A stretch of DNA of 43,565 nt. It comes from Rodentolepis nana. Taxonomy: Eukaryota > Platyhelminthes > Cestoda > Cyclophyllidea > Hymenolepididae. Every line of letters begins with the position of its first letter. The stretch's first letter is position 1. The stretch covers positions 1 through 43,565 of the forward strand of contig UZAE01012395.1 in the NCBI GenBank assembly GCA_900617975.1, written 5' to 3'. The notes below the pieces were generated by a model. It saw only the letters and a program-made list of their open reading frames with translations. It ran no database searches and was not told the DNA's origin. Shown one piece after another: positions 1-9,773 of the stretch. The position numbers and the translations under genes are program-made.

Positions 1-250
1 CTCTATGAGCTGCTGAGAGAGAAAAACAAAACAGTGTTCATACAATGGATTCCTGGTCACTGTGGCATTAAAGACTATGAGATTGCTGACACACTTGCTA
101 AGAAGGGGACAACGATCTTTCACCCAATGAAGGCCTTAATCAGGAGAGACCGATGTCTACTTGTGATTTTGCAAGTTGACACACTTGCTAAGAAGGGGAC
201 AACGAGTGTGCAATTCTGACACACTCGCTAAGAAGGGGACAACAATTTTG
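1..250 (+). pseudogene. RNase H domain remnant of LINE ORF2 with stuttered end
   Basis: Frame 1 is open from the window edge and reads LYELLREKNKTVFIQWIPGH and onward to the AD-x-LAKKG motif. His of 'PGH' and Asp of 'IAD' match conserved RNase HI positions. The segment coding for DTLAKKGTT recurs at ~88, ~178 and ~219. The stretch ends as a tandem stutter and not as a continuing domain. It is a decayed fragment. Confidence 0.75.
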
Positions 251-319
251 CAATGCATGGCCCGGCCGATGTCTTTCCACATTAGAGAGAATTCCAGACC
301 TCAAGGTTCAACGAACTCA

Positions 320-990
320 AAGCTGACAAAGGAGAAACAGTGGACAGTGGCAATCTCCGACATACCTTGGCCAAGAATCGAAGCCGTTGCTGAGTTTAGA
401 CTACGTACTAGAGAAACAGTGGACAGTGGCACTCTCCGACATACCCGACTAGCCAAGAATCGAAGCCATTGCTGAGTTTAGACTACGTACCGACGGATTG
501 CCTGGCAAAACACCTTCAAAGATTGGGAGTATACAGTCAAGGTGCAACGAACTTAAAGCTCGAACAAAGGAGAACACTCTCCGACATAGCCGACTGGGAG
601 GAGAAACAGTGGACAGTGGCACTCTGAAGCTCGAACAAAGGAGAAACAGTGGACAGTGGCACTCTCAACATACCCGACTGGCGCCGACTGGCCAAGAATC
701 GAAGCCGTTGCTGAGTCTTAGACTTTGGCCAAGAATCGAAGCCGTTGCTGAGTTTAGACTACGTACGTGACACGGTTCAACAGTGGACAGTGGCACTCTC
801 CGGCCGACTGGCCAAGAATCGAAGCCGTTGCTGAGTTTAACTTTGGCCAAGAATCGAAGCCGTTGCTGAGTTTAGACTACGTACTAGAGAAACAGTGGAC
901 AGTGGCACTCTCCGACATACCCGACTAGCCAAGAATCGAAGCCATTGCTGAGTTTAGACTACGTACCGACAGATTGCATCAAAACACCTT
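320..990 (+). repeat. Tandem array of LINE linker block (~80-120 bp units)
   Basis: Units share GAGAAACAGTGGACAGTGGC, then CTCCGACATACCCGACTGG, then CCAAGAATCGAAGCCGTTGC and TGAGTTTAGACTACGTAC. The CCAAGAATCGAAGCC core recurs at about 370, 453, 691, 727, 810, 846 and 928. Unit lengths vary because parts are missing. In one frame the unit is LINE protein (KEKQWTVALSDIPDWPRIEA), so the array derives from coding sequence and is not an unrelated satellite. Confidence 0.8.
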
Positions 991-1014
991 CACAGATTGA
1001 GAGTATACACTCAA

Positions 1015-2110
1015 CCCACATACTCTATGTAACCTACAGGAGGAAATGGAGAAGTCCCACCTGTCTATGTGACCTACAGGAGGAAACGGAGAAGACCCAC
1101 CATATGTAACCTACATGAGGAAATGGAGAAGACCCATCTGATCTGTAACCTACAGGAGGAAATGGAGAAGACCCACCTGATTCTATACAGGAGGAAATGG
1201 AGAAGACCCACCTGATTCGGTGTTCAAAGGAGGAAATGGAGAAGACCCACCTGATTCGGTGTCTAGCGATCAACCCACATGCCCTCTATGTAACCTACAG
1301 GAGGAAATCTGGCGAAGCACCTTCACAGATTAGGAGTATACAATCAAAACACCTTCACAGATTGAGAGTATACACTCAACCCACATACCCCCCCCTGATT
1401 CGGTGTCCAGCCCTAAAGACAACGATAGGGCACCTGATTCGGTGTCCAGCTCTAAAGACAAGGACGGAAAGCCAAGGGTATACACTCAACCAACATGCCC
1501 CCTATGTAACCTACATGAGGAAATGGAGAAGATCTGATTAATGTAACCTACAGGAGGAAATGGAGAAGACCCACCTGATTAGGTGTCCAGCTATACAGGA
1601 GGAAATGGAGAAGACCCACCTGATTCGGTGTTCAGACGGAGAAGACCCACCTGATTCGGTGTCCAGCCCTAGAGACAAGGGAGTCTGATTGTGAAACCTA
1701 CAGGAGGAAATGGAGAAGACCCATCTGATTCTTAATCTAAGAGAGTATACACTCAACCCACATGCCCTCTGTGTAACCTACATCAAAACACCTTCACAGA
1801 TTGAGAGTATACACTCAACCCACATATACTCTATGTAACCTACAGGAGGAAATGGAGAAGTCCCACCTGTCTATGTGACCTACAGGAGGAAACGGAGAAG
1901 ACCCACCATATGTAACCTACATGAGGAAATGGAGAAGACCCATCTGAAATGTAACCTACAGGAGGAAATGGAGAAGACCCACCTGATTTGGTGTCCAGCT
2001 CTAAAGACAAGGACGGAAAGCCAAAGATATATACAGGAGGAAATGGAGAAGACCCACCTGATTCGGTGTTCATCAAGAGGAAATGGAGAAGACCCACCTG
2101 ATTCGGTGTC
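1015..2110 (+). repeat. Tandem array of LINE zinc-knuckle block (~40-50 bp units)
   Basis: More than a dozen units contain AACCTACAGGAGGAAATGGA followed by GAAGACCCACCTGATTCGGTGTCCAGC. A larger duplication is also visible: the stretch beginning TACTCTATGTAACCTACAGG at ~1020 recurs at ~1827 with the same unit order. The unit codes for NLQEEMEKTHLIRCPA. Minus-strand open frames across it (repeated 'RWVFSISSC') are shadows of this repeat. Confidence 0.85.
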
Positions 2111-2263
2111 CCACTCTAAAGACAAGGACGGAAAGCCAGAGATACTGGGAAGCCTCTAAAGGCAACAACGGAAAGCCAGAGATACTAGGAAGCAAGAAGA
2201 CAGCTAAAGGAAAGCCAAAGATACTGGGAAGCAAGAAGACTGCTAATGTCTGCTATTAATTAA

Positions 2264-2712
2264 CTGCTATATATGTACCCCCCACCCATGGGCTGTGTTA
2301 ATAACCGCTATAAATGTACCCCCCCCCCCTCTTGGGGAAGCTGAAGTCAAAGATTAAGGCTATAAATGTACCCCCCCCCCCACCCTTGGGGGAAGATGAA
2401 GTCAAAGTTTTTCCGCTATTGATTAACTGCTATAAATGTACCCACCCTTCCTTGGGGGAAGCTGAAGTCAAAGTTAAATTGCGAATGATACCCCTCCTGG
2501 GAAGCTGAAGTCAAAGATTAAGGGCTAATGATAAATATCATTACCCATGGGGCAAGCTGAAGTCAAAGTTTAAGGGCTAATGATAAATATCATAATGCCT
2601 CCAAAGATTAAGGGCTAATGATAAATATCATAGAGCCTGCCAGAGATTAAGGGCTAATGATAAATATCATGAAGCCTGCCATTTAAAGCCTGCCATTTGA
2701 AATAAATAAATA
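2264..2712 (+). repeat. LINE 3' UTR with two short tandem repeats and A-rich tail
   Basis: After the ORF2 stop, a unit (CTGCTATAAATGTACCCCCC, then CTTGGGGGAAGCTGAAGTCAAAG) repeats about four times between 2266 and 2480. A second unit, ATTAAGGGCTAATGATAAATATCAT, repeats at ~2516, 2570, 2607 and 2645. The end reads GAAGCCTGCCATTTGAAATAAATAAAT. This ~60-bp terminus is shared with the dispersed short element at 5244, 6633, 8340, 8694, 31.2 kb and 36.0 kb. Confidence 0.8.
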
Positions 2713-5229
2713 TTTTAAATATAAATTAAGGGCTTAAAAATTGTGGTGAATGCTGTGTATTAGTTGTTTGAAATTATCAAAATACTACACGCTAATGGAT
2801 GATGTAAAATATTAAATGATAAGTTTAGAGTTGCACTTTAACAATATCCAAATTACACTTAATACAAACGGAAGCTTTTCTATAGATGGAGTAATTCAGG
2901 CTCCACAGCATTACTATGCATGCAGGATATCGCCAATTACGTCCTCCAAACAACTCGTAAATGCCACTCATTTAGTAATTGCGCGTTCATTTTTCCCTTT
3001 AAAGTACACTTGCAAAGCACTTCAAACTTTGACGTAACTGCAAGGTTAGTGGTCCTCCGGCGAATTCATGTTGTCAACACTTTTCCTAATTCAATTGGGA
3101 CTTGACTACAATATCTATCCTCTGCTCCTCTTTTGTTAATTAGCAGCATATTGCAATTTCGTAGTTACAGGAAGGACATTTTAGCGTTTTTCGCTTCTAT
3201 TTCCAGCTTACCACGCAGTAGCAACGTTTACAGAGGCTAAATGGAGTAATAATTTGGCGACGTAAACGAGGGACACCATTTCAAACGTCTGAGTCCTATA
3301 AAATTTACGTCGGTATAATTTATGTTATGCTTATGTGGATTCGCCTGCCCTGTTTGCTCTTTCTGTAGTGTTTTAGAATTTTAATGACATCAAGAACATC
3401 TCTTGCAAAGAAAAACAAGATTTTAAAGCGAACTAAGTTTTCTTCCATTTTTTGGCTCTTTTGTTAACTTTTAGAGATGCATTGAAAAATTCGAGTCGAA
3501 TAAACGAAATGAATGGTGAGATCTCGTAAGTAAGAACTCAAAGGAGAAAGAGTTAATACAAAAAAATTTTGTACAAATAAGCCTTGACCAAACCCCAGCG
3601 ATCGCTACGGCAACAACCCCTTCTTCAGAATGGCTCCCGAGATTAATAAAGCTGTCTCAACAATGCGTATAGCAACTACTGTAGGTGTACGACACTAACA
3701 TAGATTAGTCCCTGGAACGCAATTAAGGTTTCGTTAAACATTGCAGCGACTATTGATTGGTGGGTGGCTGAGAGGTCTCTGGGTTTACGTCCGCACTCCC
3801 CCCCCCCCTCCTACGCGATAAGTAACACAGACACACCTTTGAGTCTGTATGAATGTGCAAGAAACTTCTTTATTCAGCCATGGTAGGGCTGTGCGTTCCA
3901 CAAGCTTAAAAAACACTAGTATCGTGAATCAAACGGTTAGTATCTTCAACGCACCTTAATAAACAAATGACTAATTTACCACCTCCGTATTTCGATCTTA
4001 TGGCTAAAATGGTAATAATAATTCCTTTATTGCCTCTTACAGGTAAAGGATTTTGTGGTCTATTCCTACCTTCCTATTTTTAACTTCGTTACCGGGACTT
4101 GGTGCGGAATTGAGATTTGGGCTAGGCTTACCGCATTACCAGTTTTTCCAAGTTACGAGGTACACACAGCTACAATAGTGTACTATTGGGGGCAAAACAA
4201 GTTTTCAGCCCGTAGTGATTTTGCTGATAATGTTAGAAATCATTGAAAATTTAACGGAATAGGCCATGTTGGTTGGCCAATATCATGAATAATTGCTCCA
4301 ATTTCAGAAAAACTAGGAGCAAAAAGTCATTTATTAAAAAAGCCCAACTGATCAGTCTGCCAACAAATTGCCACTTTTTTTATTAAGTTAATAAATTCTA
4401 CATGAAATTTCAGTGCATAGAATTAACATTTACACAAGTTTGATTTTGCTTTTAAAATGAAGTATTTATAAAACTGTTAATATTTTCCTCTACAATTAAA
4501 TGGATATTCCAAACCTCAGGCAAATTAAGAAGAGGAGGAGTTTGGGTTCTCGACGCAAGAAACTTTGAAGGTTCAATTCTCCAGTTTTTAGCAATGTCTG
4601 CTTCATTAAATTGAGCAATTACCTAAAAGGGAGTTTCAATTTCCCGCCTTTCCGCAATGGCGAAATTCTTTTATGCCGAATCAATTGTCTAGAGTTCGGT
4701 AGAGAGCATTTTATCCGAGTTAAAAAAAGGGCCTATTGGTAACTTTTTAACCCCCTCCCTCCTCCTCCCTAGGGAAAAAGGTAGAATAGTAGTGCCTCAT
4801 CAAGGTCCTCTCTACCATGGTAACACAGGGCGCACTATCAAATTAGTTTTTCAAACCAAATGAGAAGACGGCCATGGGGGGTGCTGTTTTTTTACGATTT
4901 GGCTTGAGTCTTGGTTTCCAGTTGTACGATATTTACCAACTGGGGGAGGGGAGGGGGGGGGGGTTGCTCACATCCCGGAATTTAAATTTCATTTCATTTC
5001 CCTATGATCTTATTTGCTCATTGACCGATTTCGTAATCAAGAAGGCCTTGAGTTGAAGCTTTAATTAAGTATTCCTTCCAACGATTAGGAAGATTTTCAG
5101 CAGCTTATAGTCATGATATTGAAACGGTGTGTACTCAAATTGCATAAATATTTGTGCCAAATACATCCTTTAAATGCGTTTCCAATAAAAATAACAATTT
5201 TACGAGAAGTGAGTTATGGTCATTAACTT
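2713..5229. other. Gene-free AT-rich spacer
   Basis: I see no recognisable exon, RNA gene or long open frame here. The open frames at 2816-3105 and 4055-4246 resemble no family I know. A tRNA-like stretch (TGGCTGAGAGGTCTCTGGG, about 3768-3795) runs into a C tract near 3800. Other features are a polypyrimidine stretch at ~4750-4770 and a G tract at ~4950-4962. Confidence 0.5.
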
Positions 5230-5243
5230 ATTTCCAACTGTGA

Positions 5244-5317
5244 GAGGTGTGCGATAGACTTACCTCCACGTGGTGCGCCCTGGGCAACGTATATTCATAC
5301 GGCAAAAATAGTCTGTT
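5244..5317 (+). ncRNA. HDV-like self-cleaving ribozyme at 5' end of copy 1
   Basis: Candidate fold: P1 GAGGTGT with GCGCCCT (one A-C mismatch at position 2); J1/2 GC; P2 GATAGAC with GTCTGTT (all paired, with G-T wobbles); P3 ACC with GGT closing loop TCCACGT; joining segment GGGCAAC; P4 GTAT-ATTC-ATAC; catalytic strand GGCAAAAA. P1 begins 2 nt inside the target-site duplication boundary. The P1 mismatch may weaken activity. Confidence 0.65.
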
Positions 5318-5567
5318 AGCCGGCAGTTGACTTCCTACTTCAAACTACCATCACCCCACTCGATGCCATATTCGACTATTTTACACAGTACTCACCTCAC
5401 CTTTGTTCTACCTTTGTGTTTGTCTCTTTTACATCTTTGAAACACTCTTTTGTTCCCCCCCCCCTCTCGAATTTTTTCAATTTGATGTTCCTTCCCCTCT
5501 GTGAAGCCCGAAGTCAACTATAGGGCTAATGATAGCAATCAAGACGCCTGCTATTTGATATAAATAA
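5244..5567 (+). mobile_element. Short ribozyme-capped retroelement, copy 1
   Basis: A ~324-bp element is flanked by the 12-bp duplication ATTTCCAACTGT at 5230-5241 and 5568-5579 (14 bp with one mismatch if GA/AA is included). It starts GAGGTGTGCGATAGACTTACC and ends GCTATTTGATATAAAT. Inside are a pyrimidine-rich middle (CTCTTTTACATC, CCCCCCTCTCGA) and the tail GAAGTCAACTATAGGGCTAATGATA, which matches the LINE 3' end. It has no coding capacity. Uniform length and an intact 5' end in most copies argue for a true SINE-like unit over random 5'-truncated LINE copies. Confidence 0.82.
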
Positions 5568-5579
5568 ATTTCCAACTGT

Positions 5580-6632
5580 AAACAGCGCTCAGCTCAAAAT
5601 TTAAATGAGAGGCGCTTTTTTATTGTCAAGAGACCTGATGACCACTGCGATAAGGGTGGAAACCCAGTGTCAAAATGGAAGAAGTCCCAAGTAGCCATAT
5701 TTTGCTAAATCTGATCAAGGGATAAAAAGACTGCTTATAGCAAAACAACAAATCAACAAAGTTAGCGACATTGACAAAGAAAAACTAATCTGACCTTAAC
5801 AGTTCATTTAGATTATTATCGTTATTGAATTTAGATGGAAAGCAATTGCATGGTTGGTTGGTCATTCCGTTAAACTTAAGGCCGGATTTATTTGTGTGGC
5901 CACTAGGAGCTCGGAGAGGGTTCGAATGCAATCAGCTGATTCAAGAAGGGCAGTGGGGCGACGAGTGGTATTCATGAAACGGCAAATCAACTGCTTGAGG
6001 TGATGCCTATAACAATGCCGAAACTCCTTTTTCTTTAAATAATCACTATATGAAATTGTAAACCAAACGCATGATACACTACGACCAATCCTGTCTTACC
6101 CTGAGAGGCCAATGAAAACTAGCTTTCCCGAGGTATCAGAGCTTCTCCATTTTGTTTTAATGAGACGATGCACTTAAGTTACTTTAAACAGTCTCCACCC
6201 CCCCCCCCCCCCCCCCCCCCTCCCCCGCCAAATCCAATAATACGTACGCAGACCTCTTCTCTCCCTCTGTTTTCTATTACTCCCTCAAGATTCTTGCACG
6301 CAGGCGATCAATGGTGCTTTCAACTACGTGGAACGATAACGTATTTTGAAATTTGTCAGTTCATAATCATAATAGTGCTTTTAGGCAATGCGTATAACCT
6401 GGTTCGGTCACAGTCAGCTTCGATTGAGTTCTTTTTCACTGTCGATAATGCAAGCACAAGGCGAAAAGAGTTCAGATCACATCCGTGCATTTTCAATAGC
6501 TAAGATGAGTCAGCTCACAATGTAAGAAATACCGTTAGAATCGAAAAAAATTTAACAATTGTCATTTTATACAACCATTTTATCAGTTACTAAATTGACG
6601 CTGTGCTAGTTGAGAAATCTATTTTCGGATTG
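5580..6632. other. Gene-free spacer with poly(C) tract
   Basis: No exon is recognised. A 23-base C run occupies 6198-6220 and is followed by TCCCCC. A tRNA-like pair of motifs is visible at 5898-5930 (TGGCCACTAGG, then GGGTTCGAATGC), but the spacing is too short for a tRNA. The open frame over the C run (6168-6503) is driven by that tract (poly-proline) and is not supported as a gene. Confidence 0.5.
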
Positions 6633-6958
6633 GGGGTGCGCTAAAGGCTAGCCTCCACGTGGTCCACACTGGGCAACGTATACTCATACGGCAAAACAAG
6701 TTTATCAACAGGCAGTTGACCTCTGACTTTAAACTACCATGACTCCATTGGGACATATTCCACCACCTCCATGGTATTCATCTTACCTTTTCTCTGCCTT
6801 TGTGTCTGTCTGTCTCTTTTGCATCTGTGAATCGCTCTTCTGTTCCCCACCCCTCGACTTTCTTCTACTTTGATGAACCTTCCCTCTGTGAAGCCCGAAG
6901 TCAGCTAAAGGGCTAATGATAACTAACAAAAAGCCTACCATTCGATATAACTACATAA
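6633..6958 (+). mobile_element. Short ribozyme-capped retroelement, copy 2
   Basis: A 326-bp copy lies precisely between perfect 12-bp duplications ATTTTCGGATTG (6621-6632 and 6959-6970). It begins GGGGTGCGC and ends CCTACCATTCGATATAACTACATAA. The ribozyme region (6633-6706) keeps GGGCAACGTATACTCATACGGCAAAA, but the second P1 strand is CCACACT where other copies have GCACCCT, and P2 is diverged. This copy is probably an inactive relic of the fold. Confidence 0.82.
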
Positions 6959-6970
6959 ATTTTCGGATTG

Positions 6971-8326
6971 ATGAAATGCCAAGGTAGAGTGGTTCAAGAA
7001 ACTGTTGGCGAAAGCTATTAAAGAAGCCGAATGAACCATCGTGCAATGCGCTCATTCCGTGCAATACGATAAATTATTTAGTTTTTTGCTCGAACACACT
7101 TCAGTTTGCATATCCGTCTTGCTTTTTTTCCTCTGGGCTCTGATAACGGCTTTACCCTGGAGCGTAGCATAAACAGACCCATTTTTTCTCAAAACTTCGC
7201 CTTATGCCCCAAAGATATTCCATTAGACTTGCAGTTCGCCTGCCTGACACCACCAATTTTTACTAAATGAGCTGGGCATATAGAAATAAACGTTTTACGG
7301 GTTGGAAAAACTGCTTGCAGATGTGTAAGAATGACTACGGGTGAGCGGGGATTCGGTGCGTTTACGAGATGGCTTGCATAAAGAGACTAATGCACTGTGT
7401 AGGTCCAAGGCGTGCTGATTAGCTACTAACCGACTCAGAGACTGTTCAGACGCATTTGCCTTCTCGTAGTTCAACATAATCGCGGAGTCTGGACAGACTG
7501 AGGAATGATGGCAATTGGTTGGAATAATGTCCTAGCTTGTGGTGAAGGGCTGCGGTCATCTTGATTCAGTGGTCGCTTCCACCTACTCATTGCACACATT
7601 GTGCTTCTTAATCTTTACTTCCGTCTTTACATACTAGCTTTCATTTCTATTTGGTAATTCCAGAAAAATACCTAGTTCTACTGCACTTCCTGGAGTCGAT
7701 ATTGAGAAGAATGAAGCGGTCCAGGAAGATTGAATAAGTGATTGAAAGTATGGTGAAAACAACAGCTCTGTCATAATACCCCCCTCCCAGCCTATAAAAC
7801 CAAAAGTTGAGGGAGAAAGAGAGAGAGAAGTAGAATGCATCATTGAGTGTTGAGATGACCGATTTGAGTAGGCGTTTGATTCACATTGCCCTCAATCACC
7901 ACAAGGAAGCATTTTAATGAAGCTCTAAGCGCAAATAATAAAGGAGAGATTGAGGGCTAAGAAATCACTAAAATGTAAACGATAAGTCGATGCCTCATGT
8001 TGTTATCCATGTTGTTCGAGTACATAAGTGCAGACGTATGAATAAACTCGTGAGTGGATGACCTAAATAAGAATAAGCGATAATTCCCGAGTCCCTCTGA
8101 TTCCATTGGCTCTCATATTGTACGCGTTCTTCACACCCAGTAGTCGAAATCTGGCAAATTTTTATTCCCATGAACTAGTAATTAATGTCTCACTGCTGTT
8201 CCTGTCCGTCTGGTTTGTATTTTTTTCACTACAATCTCATGTTTACACTAGTATTTGCACAAAATGGTGCAATAACAGTAAGCATCTCCTTCCACAAAAA
8301 CCACAAGCGTGAGTATGTACAGTCAT
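6971..8326. other. Spacer between retroelement copies
   Basis: Apart from the weak coding-like minus-strand stretch at 7295-7585, nothing is recognised. A short AG-rich stretch (GAGGGAGAAAGAGAGAGAGAAG) is centred near 7820. Plus-strand open frames at 8106-8448 overlap copy 3 and have no family resemblance. Confidence 0.45.
7295..7585 (-). pseudogene. Possible decayed coding fragment of unknown identity
   Basis: Two minus-strand frames have protein-like, Ser/Pro/Arg-rich composition. A 40-codon frame starts at about 7585 (MSRWKRPLNQDDRSPSPQAR...) and stops near 7464. A 60-codon frame at 7477-7295 overlaps its end (MLNYEKANASEQSLSRLV...). They could be one sequence broken by a one-base frameshift, or neighbouring exons of an undetected minus-strand gene. 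I recognise no family and saw no convincing splice sites. Confidence 0.18.
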
Positions 8327-8339
8327 ATATTCTCAACAT

Positions 8340-8412
8340 GGGGTGTCCAAAAGACTTACCTCCACGTGGTGCACCCTGGGCAACGTATATTCATATGGCA
8401 AAAAAGTCTATT
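8340..8412 (+). ncRNA. HDV-like self-cleaving ribozyme at 5' end of copy 3
   Basis: P1 GGGGTGT pairs with GCACCCT (7 bp, with end G-T and T-G wobbles as in other HDV-like P1 helices). P2 is shortened to AGACTT with AAGTCT. P3 is ACC/GGT around TCCACGT. Then come GGGCAAC, P4 GTATATTCATAT and GGCAAAA. The first paired base of P1 (8340) is the first base after the target-site duplication, where a self-cleaved RNA 5' end should map. Confidence 0.68.
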
Positions 8413-8665
8413 AACTGCCAGTTGACTTCTGACTTTAAACCACCATGACCCCACTGTACGTCATATTCGACCACCTCCACAATACTCATTTCAACTTTTC
8501 TTTGCCTTTATGTCTGTCTGTCTCTATTACATCTGTAGATCTCTCTTCTGTTCCCCCTCTCGACGTTTTTGTCACTTTGATGTTCCTCTTCCTCCTCTCT
8601 GTGAAGCACAAAGTCAACTAAAGGGCTAATGATAGCTGTCAAATCGCTTGTCATTTGAAATAAGC
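8340..8665 (+). mobile_element. Short ribozyme-capped retroelement, copy 3
   Basis: A 326-bp copy begins GGGGTGTCC immediately after ATATTCTCAACAT (8327-8339) and ends before ATATTCTTAATAT (8666-8678). These duplications are 13 bp with 11 matches. The middle (CTACC/CTTTGCC, TCTCTATTACATCTG) and the tail (AAAGGGCTAATGATAGCTG, then TCATTTGAAATAAGC) match the other copies. Copy 4 starts 28 bp downstream in the same orientation. Confidence 0.82.
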
Positions 8666-8693
8666 ATATTCTTAATATTATTTAAAATACTAT

Positions 8694-8998
8694 GGGGTGC
8701 GCGACAGACTTTCCTCCACGTGATACACACTGGGCAACGTATACTCATACGACAAAATAGCAGTTGACTTCTGACTTCAAGCTACATTGGGCCCACTGTA
8801 TGTCATATTCGACTTCTTCACGGTACCTAACTTACATTTTTCTCTACCTTTGTCTGCCTCTTTTACATCTGTGAATCACTCTTCTGCTCCCCCTCTCGAA
8901 ATTTTCTCACTTTGATGTCCCTCCTCCTCTCTGTGTAGCCCGAAATCAGCTAAAGGGTTATAATGATAACTATCAAAATGCCCGCCATTCGAGATAAA
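8694..8998 (+). mobile_element. Short ribozyme-capped retroelement, copy 4 (ribozyme damaged)
   Basis: A 305-bp copy has imperfect 13-bp flanking duplications (8681-8693 and 8999-9011, 11 matches). It begins GGGGTGCGCGACAGAC. It is ~21 bp shorter than the others because the segment after GACAAAATAG is missing; that removes the 3' strand of P2, and GGC of the catalytic strand reads GAC. The fold is therefore broken. The tail GGGTTATAATGATAACTATC is intact. Confidence 0.78.
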
Positions 8999-9011
8999 TT
9001 TTAAATATTAT

Positions 9012-9773
9012 TGAAATGAATGGTTTGAATCAAGATACCTCCAAGTTCAACGACTCGGAGTGAATGATAGAACCAGGTCTACGTTGCACTTAAATTGTTT
9101 GATCAAGAACTCACTTTCAAATTTCAAGAGATGTTCATAGTGAATTGGTTCCAATTCATGAAGTCCTGTTTCTCGAAAGCTTGGCGATTAACATGACGCA
9201 CCAAACAGAAAGACCTTAACGCCACGATCAGTCTACTAAAATTCCTGCGGAGAAAAAACGTTTTTGCCCTCAATGTGTGCCTGTTGGATTCTTTTATTCA
9301 TTTCACTATTCAAAAATTACTCGCATCTTACAACACATTGGTTGTGAGACGCAAGGTGACCACAGAACCAGAGCAGTGGAACTTATGCAGTCAGCATATT
9401 CAAAGTACGTATATGCATTTTTAAGCCTTACTCTACCCTTACTCCACCAACTCTACAGGCAAAATAATTTAATAAAAAAGACATCACCTGCGACTATTAT
9501 CGGTACATTGGTACATTAAACAAAATAAAGGCACAACCGTCAGTCAGCTATTTTTTCTCAAACAAATATCAGAAAACTCTTCTCAAATACAGGTACAAGG
9601 GGGGGGGTGGGGGGAGGGCGGGAAATCGGAATTAAAATATTTATAATGCACGGCGCTCTTCAAAAAAGGTGATATACCACCTTCTTTTTGGCTAAAAAGT
9701 ACAACAAAATAATTCCTAATCATAGGATTGTCGATAGGAACTACTGATTAAATTTAAGTGGCAATTACTGGAC
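9012..9773. other. 3' flank of the ZMYND11-type gene
   Basis: No gene is recognised. The stretch contains a G tract (9600-9622, GGGGGGGGTGGGGGGAGGGCGGG on this strand). I see no clear AATAAA on the minus strand just below 9774, so the polyadenylation site is not placed. Confidence 0.45.

Larger units (their letters stand above)
1..2712 (+). mobile_element. 3' end of a non-LTR (LINE) retrotransposon, internally tandem-duplicated
   Basis: The first ~120 bases translate to an RNase HI segment (WIPGHCG, then EIADTLAKKG), as in RNase H-bearing non-LTR elements. From ~350 to 980, repeated blocks encode the linker 'WPRIEAVAEFRLRT'. At ~490-560 and ~970-1400 comes 'LAKHLHRLRVYTQPTCPLC', and then many copies of 'NLQEEMEKTHLIRCPALK', the C-terminal C-x2-C...H...C knuckle of such ORF2 proteins. 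The last copy runs into 'RYWEARRLLMSAIN' and a stop at 2261-2263. The 3' UTR follows to ~2712 and ends in an ATAAATAAAT tail. The 5' part (endonuclease, reverse transcriptase) lies outside the window. Frames are broken repeatedly, so this copy cannot encode a working protein. The clade (Jockey/I-like versus others) is not resolved from this segment. Confidence 0.82.

Noticed and set aside
1034..2125. Minus-strand open frames with repeated 'RWVFSISSC' peptides
   Set aside because: They are the complement of the LINE zinc-knuckle tandem repeat, and the plus strand carries the recognisable protein. No independent gene is supported.
5242..5567. Hammerhead ribozyme in the short element (tail CTAATGATA resembles the CTGATGA core)
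   Set aside because: The core has A for G, no GAAA strand follows in position, and no flanking stems pair. The HDV-like fold at the other end explains the element far better.
5898..5930. Candidate tRNA gene (TGGCCACTAGG ... GGGTTCGAATGC)
   Set aside because: The box A to box B distance is only ~20 bp and no acceptor or anticodon stem pairs. At most a SINE head remnant.
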